From RHLJ01 sp965247355 (GTDB taxonomy: Bacteria; Bacteroidota; Rhodothermia; Balneolales; Balneolaceae), in NCBI GenBank assembly GCA_965247355.1, contig OZ252011.1, forward strand, positions 3,286,001 through 3,350,000: DNA of 64,000 nt, in the 5' to 3' direction. Shown one piece after another: positions 34,945 through 43,278 of the stretch. The notes beneath the pieces are model-generated. The model did no database searches. It was not told the DNA's origin and saw only the letters and a program-made list of their open reading frames with translations. A program made the position numbers and the translations under genes. The number at the start of each line of letters is the position of its first letter. Position 1 is the stretch's first letter.

Positions 34945-35760
34945 ATGAGTAACCAATATAAAGTTGGGATATATGTAGACGCCGTGAATGTGACTATGAA
35001 CGGTGGATATGGTTTGAGGTACGACATACTCCGAAAATTTGCATGTCGGGATGGCGGCTTACCCTCCCGCCTAAATGTTTATTTATGCTATGATGAGGAG
35101 CGCCTCAAAACAGATTCTGAGTACAAAGCCCGGAATAAGCGTTTTTGCGAAATGCTTCGTGATTTCGAGTATAAAGTAATAGAAAACCCGATCCAGGTGT
35201 ATACAAATCACGAAACAGGGGAGAAAGTTTCCAAGTCAACCATTGATATGGATATGGCGGTGGATATGTTGGTTCAGGCTGATTATCTGGATAAGATTGT
35301 ATTGCTAAGCAGTAATGGAAGTTATTGTAGTGCGGTAAATGCTATCCAGAATAAGGGATGTAAAGTAGAGCTGATAGGATTTGATAATGTTTCTTCGGGC
35401 TTGAAAAAATCTGTCGACTCATACGTATCAGGATATTTGATTCCAAAAATGCTACCGGTTGAATCTCCCTACCCCTGGGGTGATGCAGGTTCGAGAGTAC
35501 GCGGTGTTTGCTACGATTTTTCTCATCAGGATGGATATGGATTTATGAGATTCCAATCTAAATTCAATGATAATCTTTGGATTACAGATTCCCGTAATTG
35601 CGATTCGCCCTACAAAACGGTGTTTGCACATATTTCTCAATTCGAGGAGAATCTGGACTCCAACCACATTCCCAGCCGTGATTTAATCTTTGAGTTCGAT
35701 GTAATCGAAAACGATAAAGGTTTAGTTGCAGAAAATATCGTTTTGGTGAGTGGGAATTAA
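34945..35760 (+). CDS. NYN/LabA-like domain protein with C-terminal cold-shock-like domain
   Basis: Residues 1-165 match the NYN (LabA/DUF88) PIN-like fold: VGIYVDAVNVT with Asp12 and Asn15, and STIDMDMAVDML. The segment that usually reads SGDxDF is SSNGSY (122-127), so one or two acidic metal ligands are missing and nuclease activity is doubtful. The last 85 residues (VRGVCYDFSHQDGYGFMRF, TVFAHISQF, then FEFDVIENDKGLVAENIV) resemble a cold-shock/OB RNA-binding domain. Probable RNA-binding regulator or RNase, inferred. It overlaps the convergent oxidoreductase by 4 bp. Confidence 0.8.
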   Translation: MSNQYKVGIYVDAVNVTMNGGYGLRYDILRKFACRDGGLPSRLNVYLCYDEERLKTDSEYKARNKRFCEMLRDFEYKVIENPIQVYTNHETGEKVSKSTIDMDMAVDMLVQADYLDKIVLLSSNGSYCSAVNAIQNKGCKVELIGFDNVSSGLKKSVDSYVSGYLIPKMLPVESPYPWGDAGSRVRGVCYDFSHQDGYGFMRFQSKFNDNLWITDSRNCDSPYKTVFAHISQFEENLDSNHIPSRDLIFEFDVIENDKGLVAENIVLVSGN

Positions 35761-36737
35761 ATCTTCCCTAAAATCTTATCCATTACCCAGTTTGCTTTTG
35801 CTCCGGAAATACCGGTGCTGGAGCAGGTGCCATTTCCTCTTAGCTCATCTACAATAGTTTGAATTAATGGCTGTTGAACATGGGCAGGGTAAGGAATAAG
35901 AAATTCTTCTTTTTTGGATGCTGTCTCGAGAACAATTGGGATAGTGTCACTAAAACAGCAGAAGGTAATCCTTCCTTTTGTACCCATAATGACAATTTCA
36001 TCTTTCCAGTGGTCAGGAAGTGACGTGAATGTCCAGGCTCCACTTCCAATCAAACCATTTTCAAATTGAAAGGAAGCAGTAACAGTATCTTCAGCTTCAT
36101 TTCGGTTAATATCATTACCGATCATTCCGGTAGCATTTACTATATCGCCAAAAAAGTAAGCCAATAAATCCAATTGATGAGAAGCTAAATCATGAAAATG
36201 CCCGCCTCCCGAAATTTCTGGATTAACTCTCCAGTTTTTGTCAGGATCAGAATCATCGGCTTTGGGAGATTTAATTAAAGTCAGATTCACCATGGTGATC
36301 TTTCCAATTACACCGGAATCAATTAGTTCTTTTCCCTTCAGGAAATAAGGAAGCTGGCGACGGTAATAAGCCACAAACAATGGAACATCAGCTTTCTCAC
36401 AGGCTTCAATCATCTGATGACATTCTGTGTGTGTCCTTCCCATAGGTTTTTCTACATAGACCGGCTTTCCAGCCTCTGCAACTTTTAACACATACTCTAA
36501 ATGCGAGCTTGGTGGTGTAGCAATATAAACTGCATTTACTTCCGGGTTACTGATAAGCTCATCAGCATCGGAATACCAATTTGGAACTCCATGTCGGTGT
36601 GCATAATCTTCAGCTTTTGCTGCATTCCGACGCATAACCGCAACCAATTCAGAATGCTCGACCTTTTGGAGCGCAGGTCCGCTTTTTACTTCACAAACAT
36701 CCCCGCAACCAATAATTCCCCATTTGATTTTATCCAT
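35757..36737 (-). CDS. Gfo/Idh/MocA family NAD(P)-dependent oxidoreductase
   Basis: The N-terminal Rossmann domain starts WGIIGCGDVCEVKSGPAL; VYIATPPSSHLEY and VYVEKPMGRT (with the conserved EKP Lys) are family hallmarks. The C-terminal domain has GGGHFHDLASHQLDLL with the putative catalytic His. 326 residues is normal. Substrate probably a sugar or inositol, undetermined. The gap upstream of its start contains the left copy of the 24-bp repeat at 36751. Confidence 0.92.
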   Translation of the reverse strand: MDKIKWGIIGCGDVCEVKSGPALQKVEHSELVAVMRRNAAKAEDYAHRHGVPNWYSDADELISNPEVNAVYIATPPSSHLEYVLKVAEAGKPVYVEKPMGRTHTECHQMIEACEKADVPLFVAYYRRQLPYFLKGKELIDSGVIGKITMVNLTLIKSPKADDSDPDKNWRVNPEISGGGHFHDLASHQLDLLAYFFGDIVNATGMIGNDINRNEAEDTVTASFQFENGLIGSGAWTFTSLPDHWKDEIVIMGTKGRITFCCFSDTIPIVLETASKKEEFLIPYPAHVQQPLIQTIVDELRGNGTCSSTGISGAKANWVMDKILGKI

Positions 36738-36750
36738 GTAGGAAAGGTAT

Positions 36751-36774
36751 AAAAAATCCCGCTTATGAAATGAA
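36751..36774. repeat. Left copy of 24-bp direct repeat flanking an insert
   Basis: AAAAAATCCCGCTTATGAAA plus TGAA matches 38679-38702 at 23 of 24 positions. The right copy is half of the mdh terminator hairpin; this left copy lacks the pairing arm and so is not a terminator itself. Confidence 0.7.
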
Positions 36775-36987
36775 GACTTCCCTTCTTAGAAGAGGTGAAA
36801 GTTCAAGCAATCACTTTAAATTTTTCGAGTTAAGAACTCTTAAATCGCGTTTCATATAAGTTTTTTAGATGCAAATAAATCTATATGTATAATAAACATA
36901 GTGTTATTAAATGTTACTTTGTAACAATATAAATTTATCTACCTCTTAGTAATTGTAATTACTAAATATTAATACAAGTATATATAA

Positions 36988-38229
36988 ATGAATGATGCAA
37001 AATGGCTATATAGGGTACTTGTTTTGGGTATTTTCTTGATAATAGGTCAGGCTTGTACAACACACAGTGACAATGATTTTAGTCCAATAAGGGAGAATGG
37101 AAAAACTTTACTACCGAACTTAAAAGCGGAAAAGTTTATTCCCGAAAATTCTTTAGAGGGGGAAGTCAGAACAAAGGTAGACGGTAGTTCAACCATTGAG
37201 TGGGAATCTATTGATAAACTTCTTAAACAAGCTCAAGATCAATCTGAAGCCGAATTAATTGCCGTATTTAGTGTTAGAGATTCACTAGGGTCGTGGTACA
37301 ACTATTACTTACAACCACTTGGTTTTTCACCACTAGCAATGGAAGAGGCAAATGGGAAAACAAAAGTTTTTATGTATGAACTAAATAAAGATGATATCGG
37401 TACCGTTCCAAGAATTGCAATTGCTGTAATACCTGAAGGTGAAAAAGCTTTAAAAGAAATGGAAAACTGGATTTTACCAAAAGTTGATACAGAAAAAGAG
37501 CAGCAAAAACTCAAAAACACCTGTGAATATGTAAAGGTAGCACCCGCAGCAAGTGTCTGTTGGAGAGGAGGGTGTACATACTACCCTCCTATTTATGAGT
37601 GGGATTGTAGTGGCGGAGGTTCTAGTGATCCATCTTGGAATTGGCCAGCTGATGATGGAGACAAAAGTGGGGGAAGTGGTACCGGAAGTGGAGAGCCTGG
37701 AAAAGATGGGAAAGATGATGAGTGTCTACCTCCTTATGTTGATATAAACGGGGAATGTATGCAACCATGTAAAACTGGTGAGCCTGAATTAGATAGTCCT
37801 AATGTACAAAGTGGTTTGGCAAGTATTTGGAATGACAGTAACTATGGATCTAATTCTAATCCAAATCCAGAGAGTCAGAGAAAGGAACATGTCGCTTTTA
37901 TTGTTCCTAATTCATTTGGAGGTTATTCATTTCAAAGATTACCTAATAGTAGGTATAAATCTCAAACAGCTTGCAAAGCGATCTTTACTAGCCCAAGTTT
38001 ACCCGCAGGTGCAATATTAGTACATACACACCCTTACAGTAATGGTGATTTACAACGAGAGTGTATATCAGGCATGAGTTTCAGATACAGAAATCATGTT
38101 GGAATAGAAGATGGAAAAACCCTTACTAAACTTGGGTTAAAAAAAGGTGTTATAATTGATGCAGATCAAATTATAATTTTCGATGAAAATAAAAATGTCC
38201 TAAAAAGGGAAACAAGATGTGGTTATTAA
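36988..38229 (+). CDS. Lipoprotein with Cys-rich/Gly-rich linker and a C-terminal HTHP (JAB/MPN-like) domain
   Basis: No full-length family is recognised. The leader ends in GQACTT, a lipobox. Residues about 30-180 form an unassigned domain. A linker (about 185-265) is rich in Cys and in Gly/Ser/Asp, then the C-terminal 130 residues carry ILVHTHPYSNGD, with His346, His348 and Asp354. HxHP followed by SxxD resembles the metal motif of JAB/MPN peptidase-like folds used in polymorphic toxins, but the spacing is shorter than in standard JAMM and no upstream Glu is certain. It is followed by an overlapping secreted-protein gene. Both are AT-rich and lie inside a repeat-bounded insert. Confidence 0.65.
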   Translation: MNDAKWLYRVLVLGIFLIIGQACTTHSDNDFSPIRENGKTLLPNLKAEKFIPENSLEGEVRTKVDGSSTIEWESIDKLLKQAQDQSEAELIAVFSVRDSLGSWYNYYLQPLGFSPLAMEEANGKTKVFMYELNKDDIGTVPRIAIAVIPEGEKALKEMENWILPKVDTEKEQQKLKNTCEYVKVAPAASVCWRGGCTYYPPIYEWDCSGGGSSDPSWNWPADDGDKSGGSGTGSGEPGKDGKDDECLPPYVDINGECMQPCKTGEPELDSPNVQSGLASIWNDSNYGSNSNPNPESQRKEHVAFIVPNSFGGYSFQRLPNSRYKSQTACKAIFTSPSLPAGAILVHTHPYSNGDLQRECISGMSFRYRNHVGIEDGKTLTKLGLKKGVIIDADQIIIFDENKNVLKRETRCGY

Positions 38230-38678
38230 CTAAGATTTTATATGCCGTGATTATTCTAAAAAGAAGAAATAACACAAAATTTATTTTAACAATTTTTTGT
38301 CTAATGTTGTTCATGTCGGGTTATGCTAAGGCACAGTGCAATATTTCAGAAGAGTCTTATGCAAAAGAATTAGTAATTGATTTTGTATCAAATTCAGACT
38401 GGTCTGATGTAAGAATCGAGGTTGGTTTAAATAATGCATCTGTTAAAGACATAAAACGAATTTCAACAAGCTACTATAGTTATTCTTGTAGCAGACTTTC
38501 AAACTCTGTACAGGATAGGTTTAGTGATTATAAAGTTTACTTCTATAAAGTAAACAATAAATTTTTGACCATATCAGTGCTAAAGCAACCAAATGATCCA
38601 GATGAAGTAGCGGTAGGTTTAACTTTTTTAGAGATTTATAGTAGCTCTTATACTAGATTAGATGGCTATTCATTTTAA
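38217..38678 (+). CDS. Small secreted protein of unknown function, partner of the HTHP lipoprotein
   Basis: It overlaps the stop of the upstream lipoprotein by 13 bp. The ATG at 38217 gives an N-terminal extension before a hydrophobic leader (FILTIFCLMLFMSGYAKAQ), so a later GTG at 38246 may be the real start. The mature part, about 110 residues, has two early Cys and is rich in Ser/Tyr (STSYYSYSC). I recognise no family. Its position suggests a cognate partner, possibly an immunity protein; this is inference from context only. Confidence 0.6.
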   Translation: MWLLTKILYAVIILKRRNNTKFILTIFCLMLFMSGYAKAQCNISEESYAKELVIDFVSNSDWSDVRIEVGLNNASVKDIKRISTSYYSYSCSRLSNSVQDRFSDYKVYFYKVNNKFLTISVLKQPNDPDEVAVGLTFLEIYSSSYTRLDGYSF

Positions 38679-38717
38679 AAAAAATCCCGCTTACGAAATG
38701 AATCATAAGCGGGATTT
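38677..38717 (-). terminator. Intrinsic terminator of mdh
   Basis: TAAGCGGGATTT (38706-38717) pairs with AAATCCCGCTTA (38682-38693), a 12-bp perfect stem; the eight A at 38677-38684 give a U-run on the minus strand, where mdh ends at 38759. Confidence 0.85.
38679..38702. repeat. Right copy of 24-bp direct repeat flanking an insert
   Basis: Matches 36751-36774 with a single C/T difference. It overlaps the first arm and loop of the mdh terminator. Confidence 0.7.
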
Positions 38718-38758
38718 AAAGTGCAAGTAGTGAAGACCTTAGTCCTCGTTTGTTTTAC

Positions 38759-39715
38759 TTATTTGTTTTGAAGTGCTTTGAACTCGTCCAAAGTACCTCG
38801 GACTGCTTTCGCAGATTCTTTAAGAAGATCGCTTTCTGAATCGGTTAATTCAACTTCAATTACTTCTTTAATTCCACCTTTGCCCAGCTTCACCGGTACT
38901 CCAATGTAGAGATCGTCAATTCCATACTGACCATCGATATGAGCACATACAGGGAAAATACGATTCTGATCAAGTAAAATTGCTTCCACCATCTGAGCAG
39001 CGGCAGCACCAGGTGCATACCAAGCTGAAGTTCCCATCAAGCCAACCAATTCGCCGCCACCTTTCTTGGCGCGGTTAACGATTTCTTCTAATCGCTCTTC
39101 TTTAATGAAATGAGTAATAGGCATTCCGGCAAGCGTAGTAAATCGTGGAAGAGGAACCATGGTATCACCATGTCCACCCATCAATAATGCCTGAATATCT
39201 TTTGGAGAAACGTCGAGTTCTTCGGCGATGAATGCCCGGTATCGTGCTGTATCCAGAATACCCGCCATTCCCATCACTTTTTCATAAGGAAGTCCGGAAG
39301 CATCTTTCGCAACCTGTACCATCACATCCAAAGGATTTGAAACAACGATAATGATCGTATCAGGAGAGTACTTTACTAATTGCTCGGTTACGCTTTTAAC
39401 TATGTTTGCGTTGATGGAAAGCAAGTCATCACGACTCATTCCCGGTCTGCGTGGAACACCTGCAGTAATCACACATACATCAGAGCCGGCAGTATCAGCG
39501 TAGTCAGTAGTACCTTTCACGCGAGTATCAAAAAGATGGATTGGAGAGGCTTCCCACTGATCCAATGCGCGACCTTTGGATGGATAAAATGTTTTGTCGC
39601 CGTCTTTTCTTTCAAGATCTACGGCGATTACTTCTTTGGCAAAATCGCGTTGAGCTACGCTTAGTGCCACGGTTGACCCTACGTTACCCCCCGCTCCTAC
39701 AACTGTTACTTTCAT
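38759..39715 (-). CDS. mdh: Malate dehydrogenase (lactate dehydrogenase-like class)
   Basis: Oxidises malate to oxaloacetate with NAD in the TCA cycle. MKVTVVGAGGNVGSTVA is the dinucleotide-binding loop, followed by the acidic VDLE that favours NAD. ITAGVPRRPGMSRDDLL contains the substrate-binding Arg of malate dehydrogenase; VSNPLDVM and GGHGDTMVPL carry the Asn and catalytic His. 318 residues is typical of the LDH-like class. Single-gene transcript ending at a strong terminator. Confidence 0.95.
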   Translation of the reverse strand: MKVTVVGAGGNVGSTVALSVAQRDFAKEVIAVDLERKDGDKTFYPSKGRALDQWEASPIHLFDTRVKGTTDYADTAGSDVCVITAGVPRRPGMSRDDLLSINANIVKSVTEQLVKYSPDTIIIVVSNPLDVMVQVAKDASGLPYEKVMGMAGILDTARYRAFIAEELDVSPKDIQALLMGGHGDTMVPLPRFTTLAGMPITHFIKEERLEEIVNRAKKGGGELVGLMGTSAWYAPGAAAAQMVEAILLDQNRIFPVCAHIDGQYGIDDLYIGVPVKLGKGGIKEVIEVELTDSESDLLKESAKAVRGTLDEFKALQNK

Positions 39716-39779
39716 GGATAATCTTTGTTTTATATTGACTGTTCTAGTTCAAAAATATCTGTTAGTTAATCTGGCATTA

Positions 39780-39861
39780 AATTATGAATTTTAAATGTTG
39801 AATTTTGAATTATTGAGGGTTTTTACAACCATTCAAAATTCAGCATTCAAAATTTATAATT
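39780..39861. repeat. Long AT-rich inverted repeat between mdh and nadK
   Basis: The arms 39780-39810 and 39831-39861 are complementary at 28 of 31 positions (for example TTGAATTTTGAAT with ATTCAAAATTCA). It reaches the nadK stop and could act as a terminator for nadK. Similar AT-rich inverted repeats occur at 44181 and 46669. Confidence 0.7.
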
Positions 39862-40732
39862 ATTTCTTTCTTCTTGAGTCTTGTCCCCACATCAGTTTTT
39901 TTCTGAGTGTCTCAAAATAATTCTGCCCCGGAAGATTGATCAAGTTAAACGCGAGTTTCGATTTTATAATTTCAACTTCCAGAGGGAGATCCTGCTCCTC
40001 ACAAACTACACCATCATAAGAAAAGAGAACTCCGCTTTGCTGAGGTTCTACTTTCACGGTTAATGGTTTATCAGCCCTCAAAACCAACGGGCGAGTTGTA
40101 AGCGTATGAGGATTAATCGGAGTAACCAAAACCACGCCCGAACCCGGAACAACAATAGGTCCACCAGAAGAAAGATTGTAGGCGGTGGATCCTGTTGATG
40201 AAGCTACAATCAATCCATCAGCCCAATAGGTGTTGATAAGATCACCGTCATACTCAGCGCTGATATTCACCATAGAAGTAGTGTCCTTTCGGGTGAATAA
40301 AAATTCATTTAACGCGTAAAACTGGTTTCCATAATTGTCGGTTGCTTTCAGGTAGTGACGTTTATCCAGTTTGTAATCACCCTTCAAAACCTGATCCAGA
40401 GCTGCTTCCAGTTCATCAGACTGAGTGTTAGTCATAAAACCCAGCCGGCCGCTGTTAATTCCTAAAATTGGTTTACCTGATTTTCTGGATATTCTGGCAG
40501 TATATAAAATAGTGCCATCGCCACCCATAACCACGACTACATCGCTTTTTGAAACCGAGTCCTCATCAGATTTAGTGATTGAGAGTATCTCAGAAGATTC
40601 GATCTGAAGTTGGGTACAAACTTCCTTGCTAAGTAATAAATGCGCATTGTTCTTTCCCGCCCATTCAATAGTAGAATGGATGATATCCTTTACTTCGTAC
40701 TTACCAGGGTTTGCAACAACGGCGAATTTCAT
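39860..40732 (-). CDS. nadK: NAD kinase
   Basis: Phosphorylates NAD to NADP. VVMGGDGTILYTAR holds the GGDG motif, LGINSGRLGFM the second conserved region, ALNEF the NE motif, and ASSTGSTAYNLSSGGPIV the third. 290 residues is typical. It lies on the same strand as ddl, separated from it by a palindrome-rich gap. Confidence 0.95.
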   Translation of the reverse strand: MKFAVVANPGKYEVKDIIHSTIEWAGKNNAHLLLSKEVCTQLQIESSEILSITKSDEDSVSKSDVVVVMGGDGTILYTARISRKSGKPILGINSGRLGFMTNTQSDELEAALDQVLKGDYKLDKRHYLKATDNYGNQFYALNEFLFTRKDTTSMVNISAEYDGDLINTYWADGLIVASSTGSTAYNLSSGGPIVVPGSGVVLVTPINPHTLTTRPLVLRADKPLTVKVEPQQSGVLFSYDGVVCEEQDLPLEVEIIKSKLAFNLINLPGQNYFETLRKKLMWGQDSRRKK

Positions 40733-40789
40733 AATGTGTAAAAGTAATGAACTTACTGATTAACAAGAACCTTGAATTGAGGCAAAAAG

Positions 40790-40922
40790 TCTCCCCTTGA
40801 GGGGAGATGAAAAGTTGAAAGGGTTTTTCAACTTTTCTGAGGGGTGTTGCTATATTTACAATCTTGCAACATCCTCCGTCTAGATTTGCTCTCGCAAATC
40901 GAGCAACCTCCTTCAAAGGAGG
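40790..40922. repeat. Intergenic element with four nested hairpins
   Basis: Four perfect or near-perfect palindromes lie in 133 bp between ddl and nadK: TCTCCCC-TTGA-GGGGAGA (40790-40807), AAAAGTTGAAA with TTTCAACTTTT (40810-40836), GATTTGC-TCTC-GCAAATC (40883-40900), and CCTCCTT-CA-AAGGAGG (40907-40922). Outer and inner elements look related to REP/MITE-like repeats seen across Bacteroidota genomes. Only one copy is present here. No coding potential is credible. Confidence 0.6.
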
Positions 40923-40928
40923 ATTTGG

Positions 40929-42119
40929 TTACTTAATTCCCTTCAGTCCTTTAATCCCTTTAGCGGCTTTCTCACTCAGTAAATTAGTGTCATAACTTCG
41001 GATGCGTCCGTTTTTGGCTTGATGCCTTTTCAATCCAATCGAAATCAATTCTTCCATTAATTGTGTGAAGTTGAGATCGGACTTATCCCACAGATAAAAA
41101 GAGAAAGAGCCCGGAATGGTATTAATTTCATTGAAATAGACTTCTTTGGTATCTGCATTTACCAGGAAATCGAGCCTGGCTACACCCGCAGCATCAAAAG
41201 TTTTGAAAGTGTGCACGGCTAGGGATCGAATTGTGTCGGTTAGCTCAGAGGAAATATCGGCAGGAATAACACGATCAGCCGAAGCCATTCCCTTATCAGC
41301 ACCGCCACCACTTTGATATTTATCTTCAAAGGAAAGTGTTTCGGTGGTTCCGAGTGGTCTTTCGCAAACACTGGCTTTACAATTTTCAGTGGTTCCCAGA
41401 ACCGAGCAGTTTATTTCCATCAGTGGGTGGATGGCTTCTTCCAAGAGTAAATGGGCATCATAACGAAAGGCGGTTTCGACAGCTTCAATAAGTTCATCCC
41501 GATTATCCACTTTTTTTACCCCGATACTGCTTCCGAGATTTGCAGGTTTAACTACCAGTGGAAATCCAAGCAATTTGGCTTCATCTAAAATAGTATCCTG
41601 ATGCTGTTCCCAGTCACTTTCGTAAAAATCTAAGCTATTGGTTACCGGGATTTCATTTGCCTCACAAAGTTGTTTAGCTTTTACTTTGTCCATTCCAACC
41701 GAAGAACCAAGAACCCCACTTCCGGTATAGGGAACATTAAACATCTCGCATACTCCCTGAAAAGATCCATTCTCCCCTTCACTTCCATGGAAAGCACACA
41801 CAACAGCATAGACCGGAAAAGATTGAGGTTTTGAGAAAAGTCCACCTTTATCCTGTTCTTTAAGAAGTGTTCTGCCAATCTCATCTTTTACAAATGCGCA
41901 GGAAATAGCATTCTCTTCTAGCTTTTTAATGTCTTTATATTCAGATAAATCCTTGAGACTTTCCCCGGTTAGCCAGCGACCTGATTTTGTAATGTAGAGT
42001 GGTATAATTTGATAAGAACTTTCTTCCAGAGAGGACATAACCTGCATCGCACTTAGTACAGAAACTTCATGCTCGGGAGAGACACCACCGAAAGCAACGA
42101 TTAAATTTTTGGCAGACAT
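40929..42119 (-). CDS. ddl: D-alanine--D-alanine ligase
   Basis: Makes the D-Ala-D-Ala dipeptide for peptidoglycan. ATP-grasp enzyme with AFGGVSPEHEVSVLSA at the N-terminus, FPLVVKPANLGSSIGVKKV in the central domain, and FNEINTIPGSFSFYLWD at the active site. At 396 residues it is somewhat longer than DdlB and resembles the VanA/DdlA length class. It is transcribed alone, divergent from the SGNH gene. Confidence 0.94.
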   Translation of the reverse strand: MSAKNLIVAFGGVSPEHEVSVLSAMQVMSSLEESSYQIIPLYITKSGRWLTGESLKDLSEYKDIKKLEENAISCAFVKDEIGRTLLKEQDKGGLFSKPQSFPVYAVVCAFHGSEGENGSFQGVCEMFNVPYTGSGVLGSSVGMDKVKAKQLCEANEIPVTNSLDFYESDWEQHQDTILDEAKLLGFPLVVKPANLGSSIGVKKVDNRDELIEAVETAFRYDAHLLLEEAIHPLMEINCSVLGTTENCKASVCERPLGTTETLSFEDKYQSGGGADKGMASADRVIPADISSELTDTIRSLAVHTFKTFDAAGVARLDFLVNADTKEVYFNEINTIPGSFSFYLWDKSDLNFTQLMEELISIGLKRHQAKNGRIRSYDTNLLSEKAAKGIKGLKGIK

Positions 42120-42279
42120 TTAAGTAGTTGGGTTTATTGGTTCAGTGCAAATATAGAGAGAAACGAGCTGTGAATTAAGGGGGATTAGATTCAAATTGAA
42201 ATAATTTAGACACAGACTCTATATTGAGTTCTCTATTTACCGGTTTAAACAAGTCTTGTTCCAACGTTAAGAATCTACA

Positions 42280-43224
42280 TTGAAAAAGAAACAGCACGTA
42301 TTAGCGAATATATTATTAGTGGTGATACCAGTAGCTACTTGTCTGATTCTTGCAGAAGTGATGCTTCGGGTTACAATGAAAACGGAGCTGAGTATCATAA
42401 ACGATGAGCGTTCTCTCATGTACGCCCACCACGATACGCTGGGCTGGTTTCCATCAAAGAATACAACAGGCATATTTAAAGGACTTAATGAGGTTTCAGT
42501 TCGCCATAACTCAAGAGGTTTTCGGGATGAGGAGCACATCCCCCGAGCAAATAAACGAATGATGGTGCTGGGGGATTCTTTTGTTTGGGGATATGATGTG
42601 GAGGAAGATGACCGATTCACTGAAATTTTAGATGAAAAACTTGATAACACGGATGTTTTTAACCTTGGTGTGAGCGGATTTGGAACCGATCAGGAATGGC
42701 TTTTACTACAGAAAAACTATGATTTTTATCAACCTGATGTGGTCTTCCTGATGTTTTGTACTGATAATGATCGGCTGGATAATCGTATGAACTTACGCTA
42801 CCGCTATTTCTATAAACCCTATGCTGTAGAAGATGGCGACTCCTTAATTATGAAAGGAATTCCGGTTCCACCCGGTTACCGCCAATTTGCAAATGAATAC
42901 CCGCTGGTATCAAGATCTTATCTGGTTCGCTTGGTTGTAAGTTCGTATTTCAGCCTAAAAGAACCTGAAATTTATTTGGAGTCAGATCCTACTTTTGCGC
43001 TCATTAAAACCATAAAAAACTATTCAGAGCAAAGGGGGAGTGTTTTCCTCCTGGGTCTTCAAAGAGGGGATGAGTCCATTGAGCTATTTCTGGAAAGCGA
43101 AGAAATAGCCTATGTAAACGTTGAGAATAACTATCTGAGAGGCTGGCACTGGAATGAAAAAGGTCATAAGTACGTAGCGGAAAAACTAGAAAAATTTTTA
43201 CTGGAAAGTAATTTCTCATGGTAG
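42280..43224 (+). CDS. SGNH/GDSL-like hydrolase, membrane-anchored
   Basis: An N-terminal TM or signal anchor (ANILLVVIPVATCLILAEVML) precedes an SGNH fold: MVLGDSFVWG with the nucleophile Ser, NLGVSGFGTDQE with the Gly block, and HWNEKGHKYVAE near the C-terminus with the His of the catalytic dyad. The family includes acyl transferases and esterases acting on envelope polysaccharide. The start is TTG at 42280. Substrate unknown. Confidence 0.82.
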   Translation: MKKKQHVLANILLVVIPVATCLILAEVMLRVTMKTELSIINDERSLMYAHHDTLGWFPSKNTTGIFKGLNEVSVRHNSRGFRDEEHIPRANKRMMVLGDSFVWGYDVEEDDRFTEILDEKLDNTDVFNLGVSGFGTDQEWLLLQKNYDFYQPDVVFLMFCTDNDRLDNRMNLRYRYFYKPYAVEDGDSLIMKGIPVPPGYRQFANEYPLVSRSYLVRLVVSSYFSLKEPEIYLESDPTFALIKTIKNYSEQRGSVFLLGLQRGDESIELFLESEEIAYVNVENNYLRGWHWNEKGHKYVAEKLEKFLLESNFSW

Positions 43225-43278
43225 AGAATATTCCTAATTTAACTAAAATAATTAGGACGGAAGCGCATCTCTCAAAGT

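Noticed and set aside
36775..38678. A transposase or integrase within the repeat-flanked insert
   Set aside because: Only two genes are present and neither has transposase or recombinase motifs, so it is not an autonomous element.
40701..40916. Open frame of 71 codons on the minus strand across the four-hairpin region
   Set aside because: It is created by the palindromic repeats and overlaps nadK; the sequence has no protein-like features.
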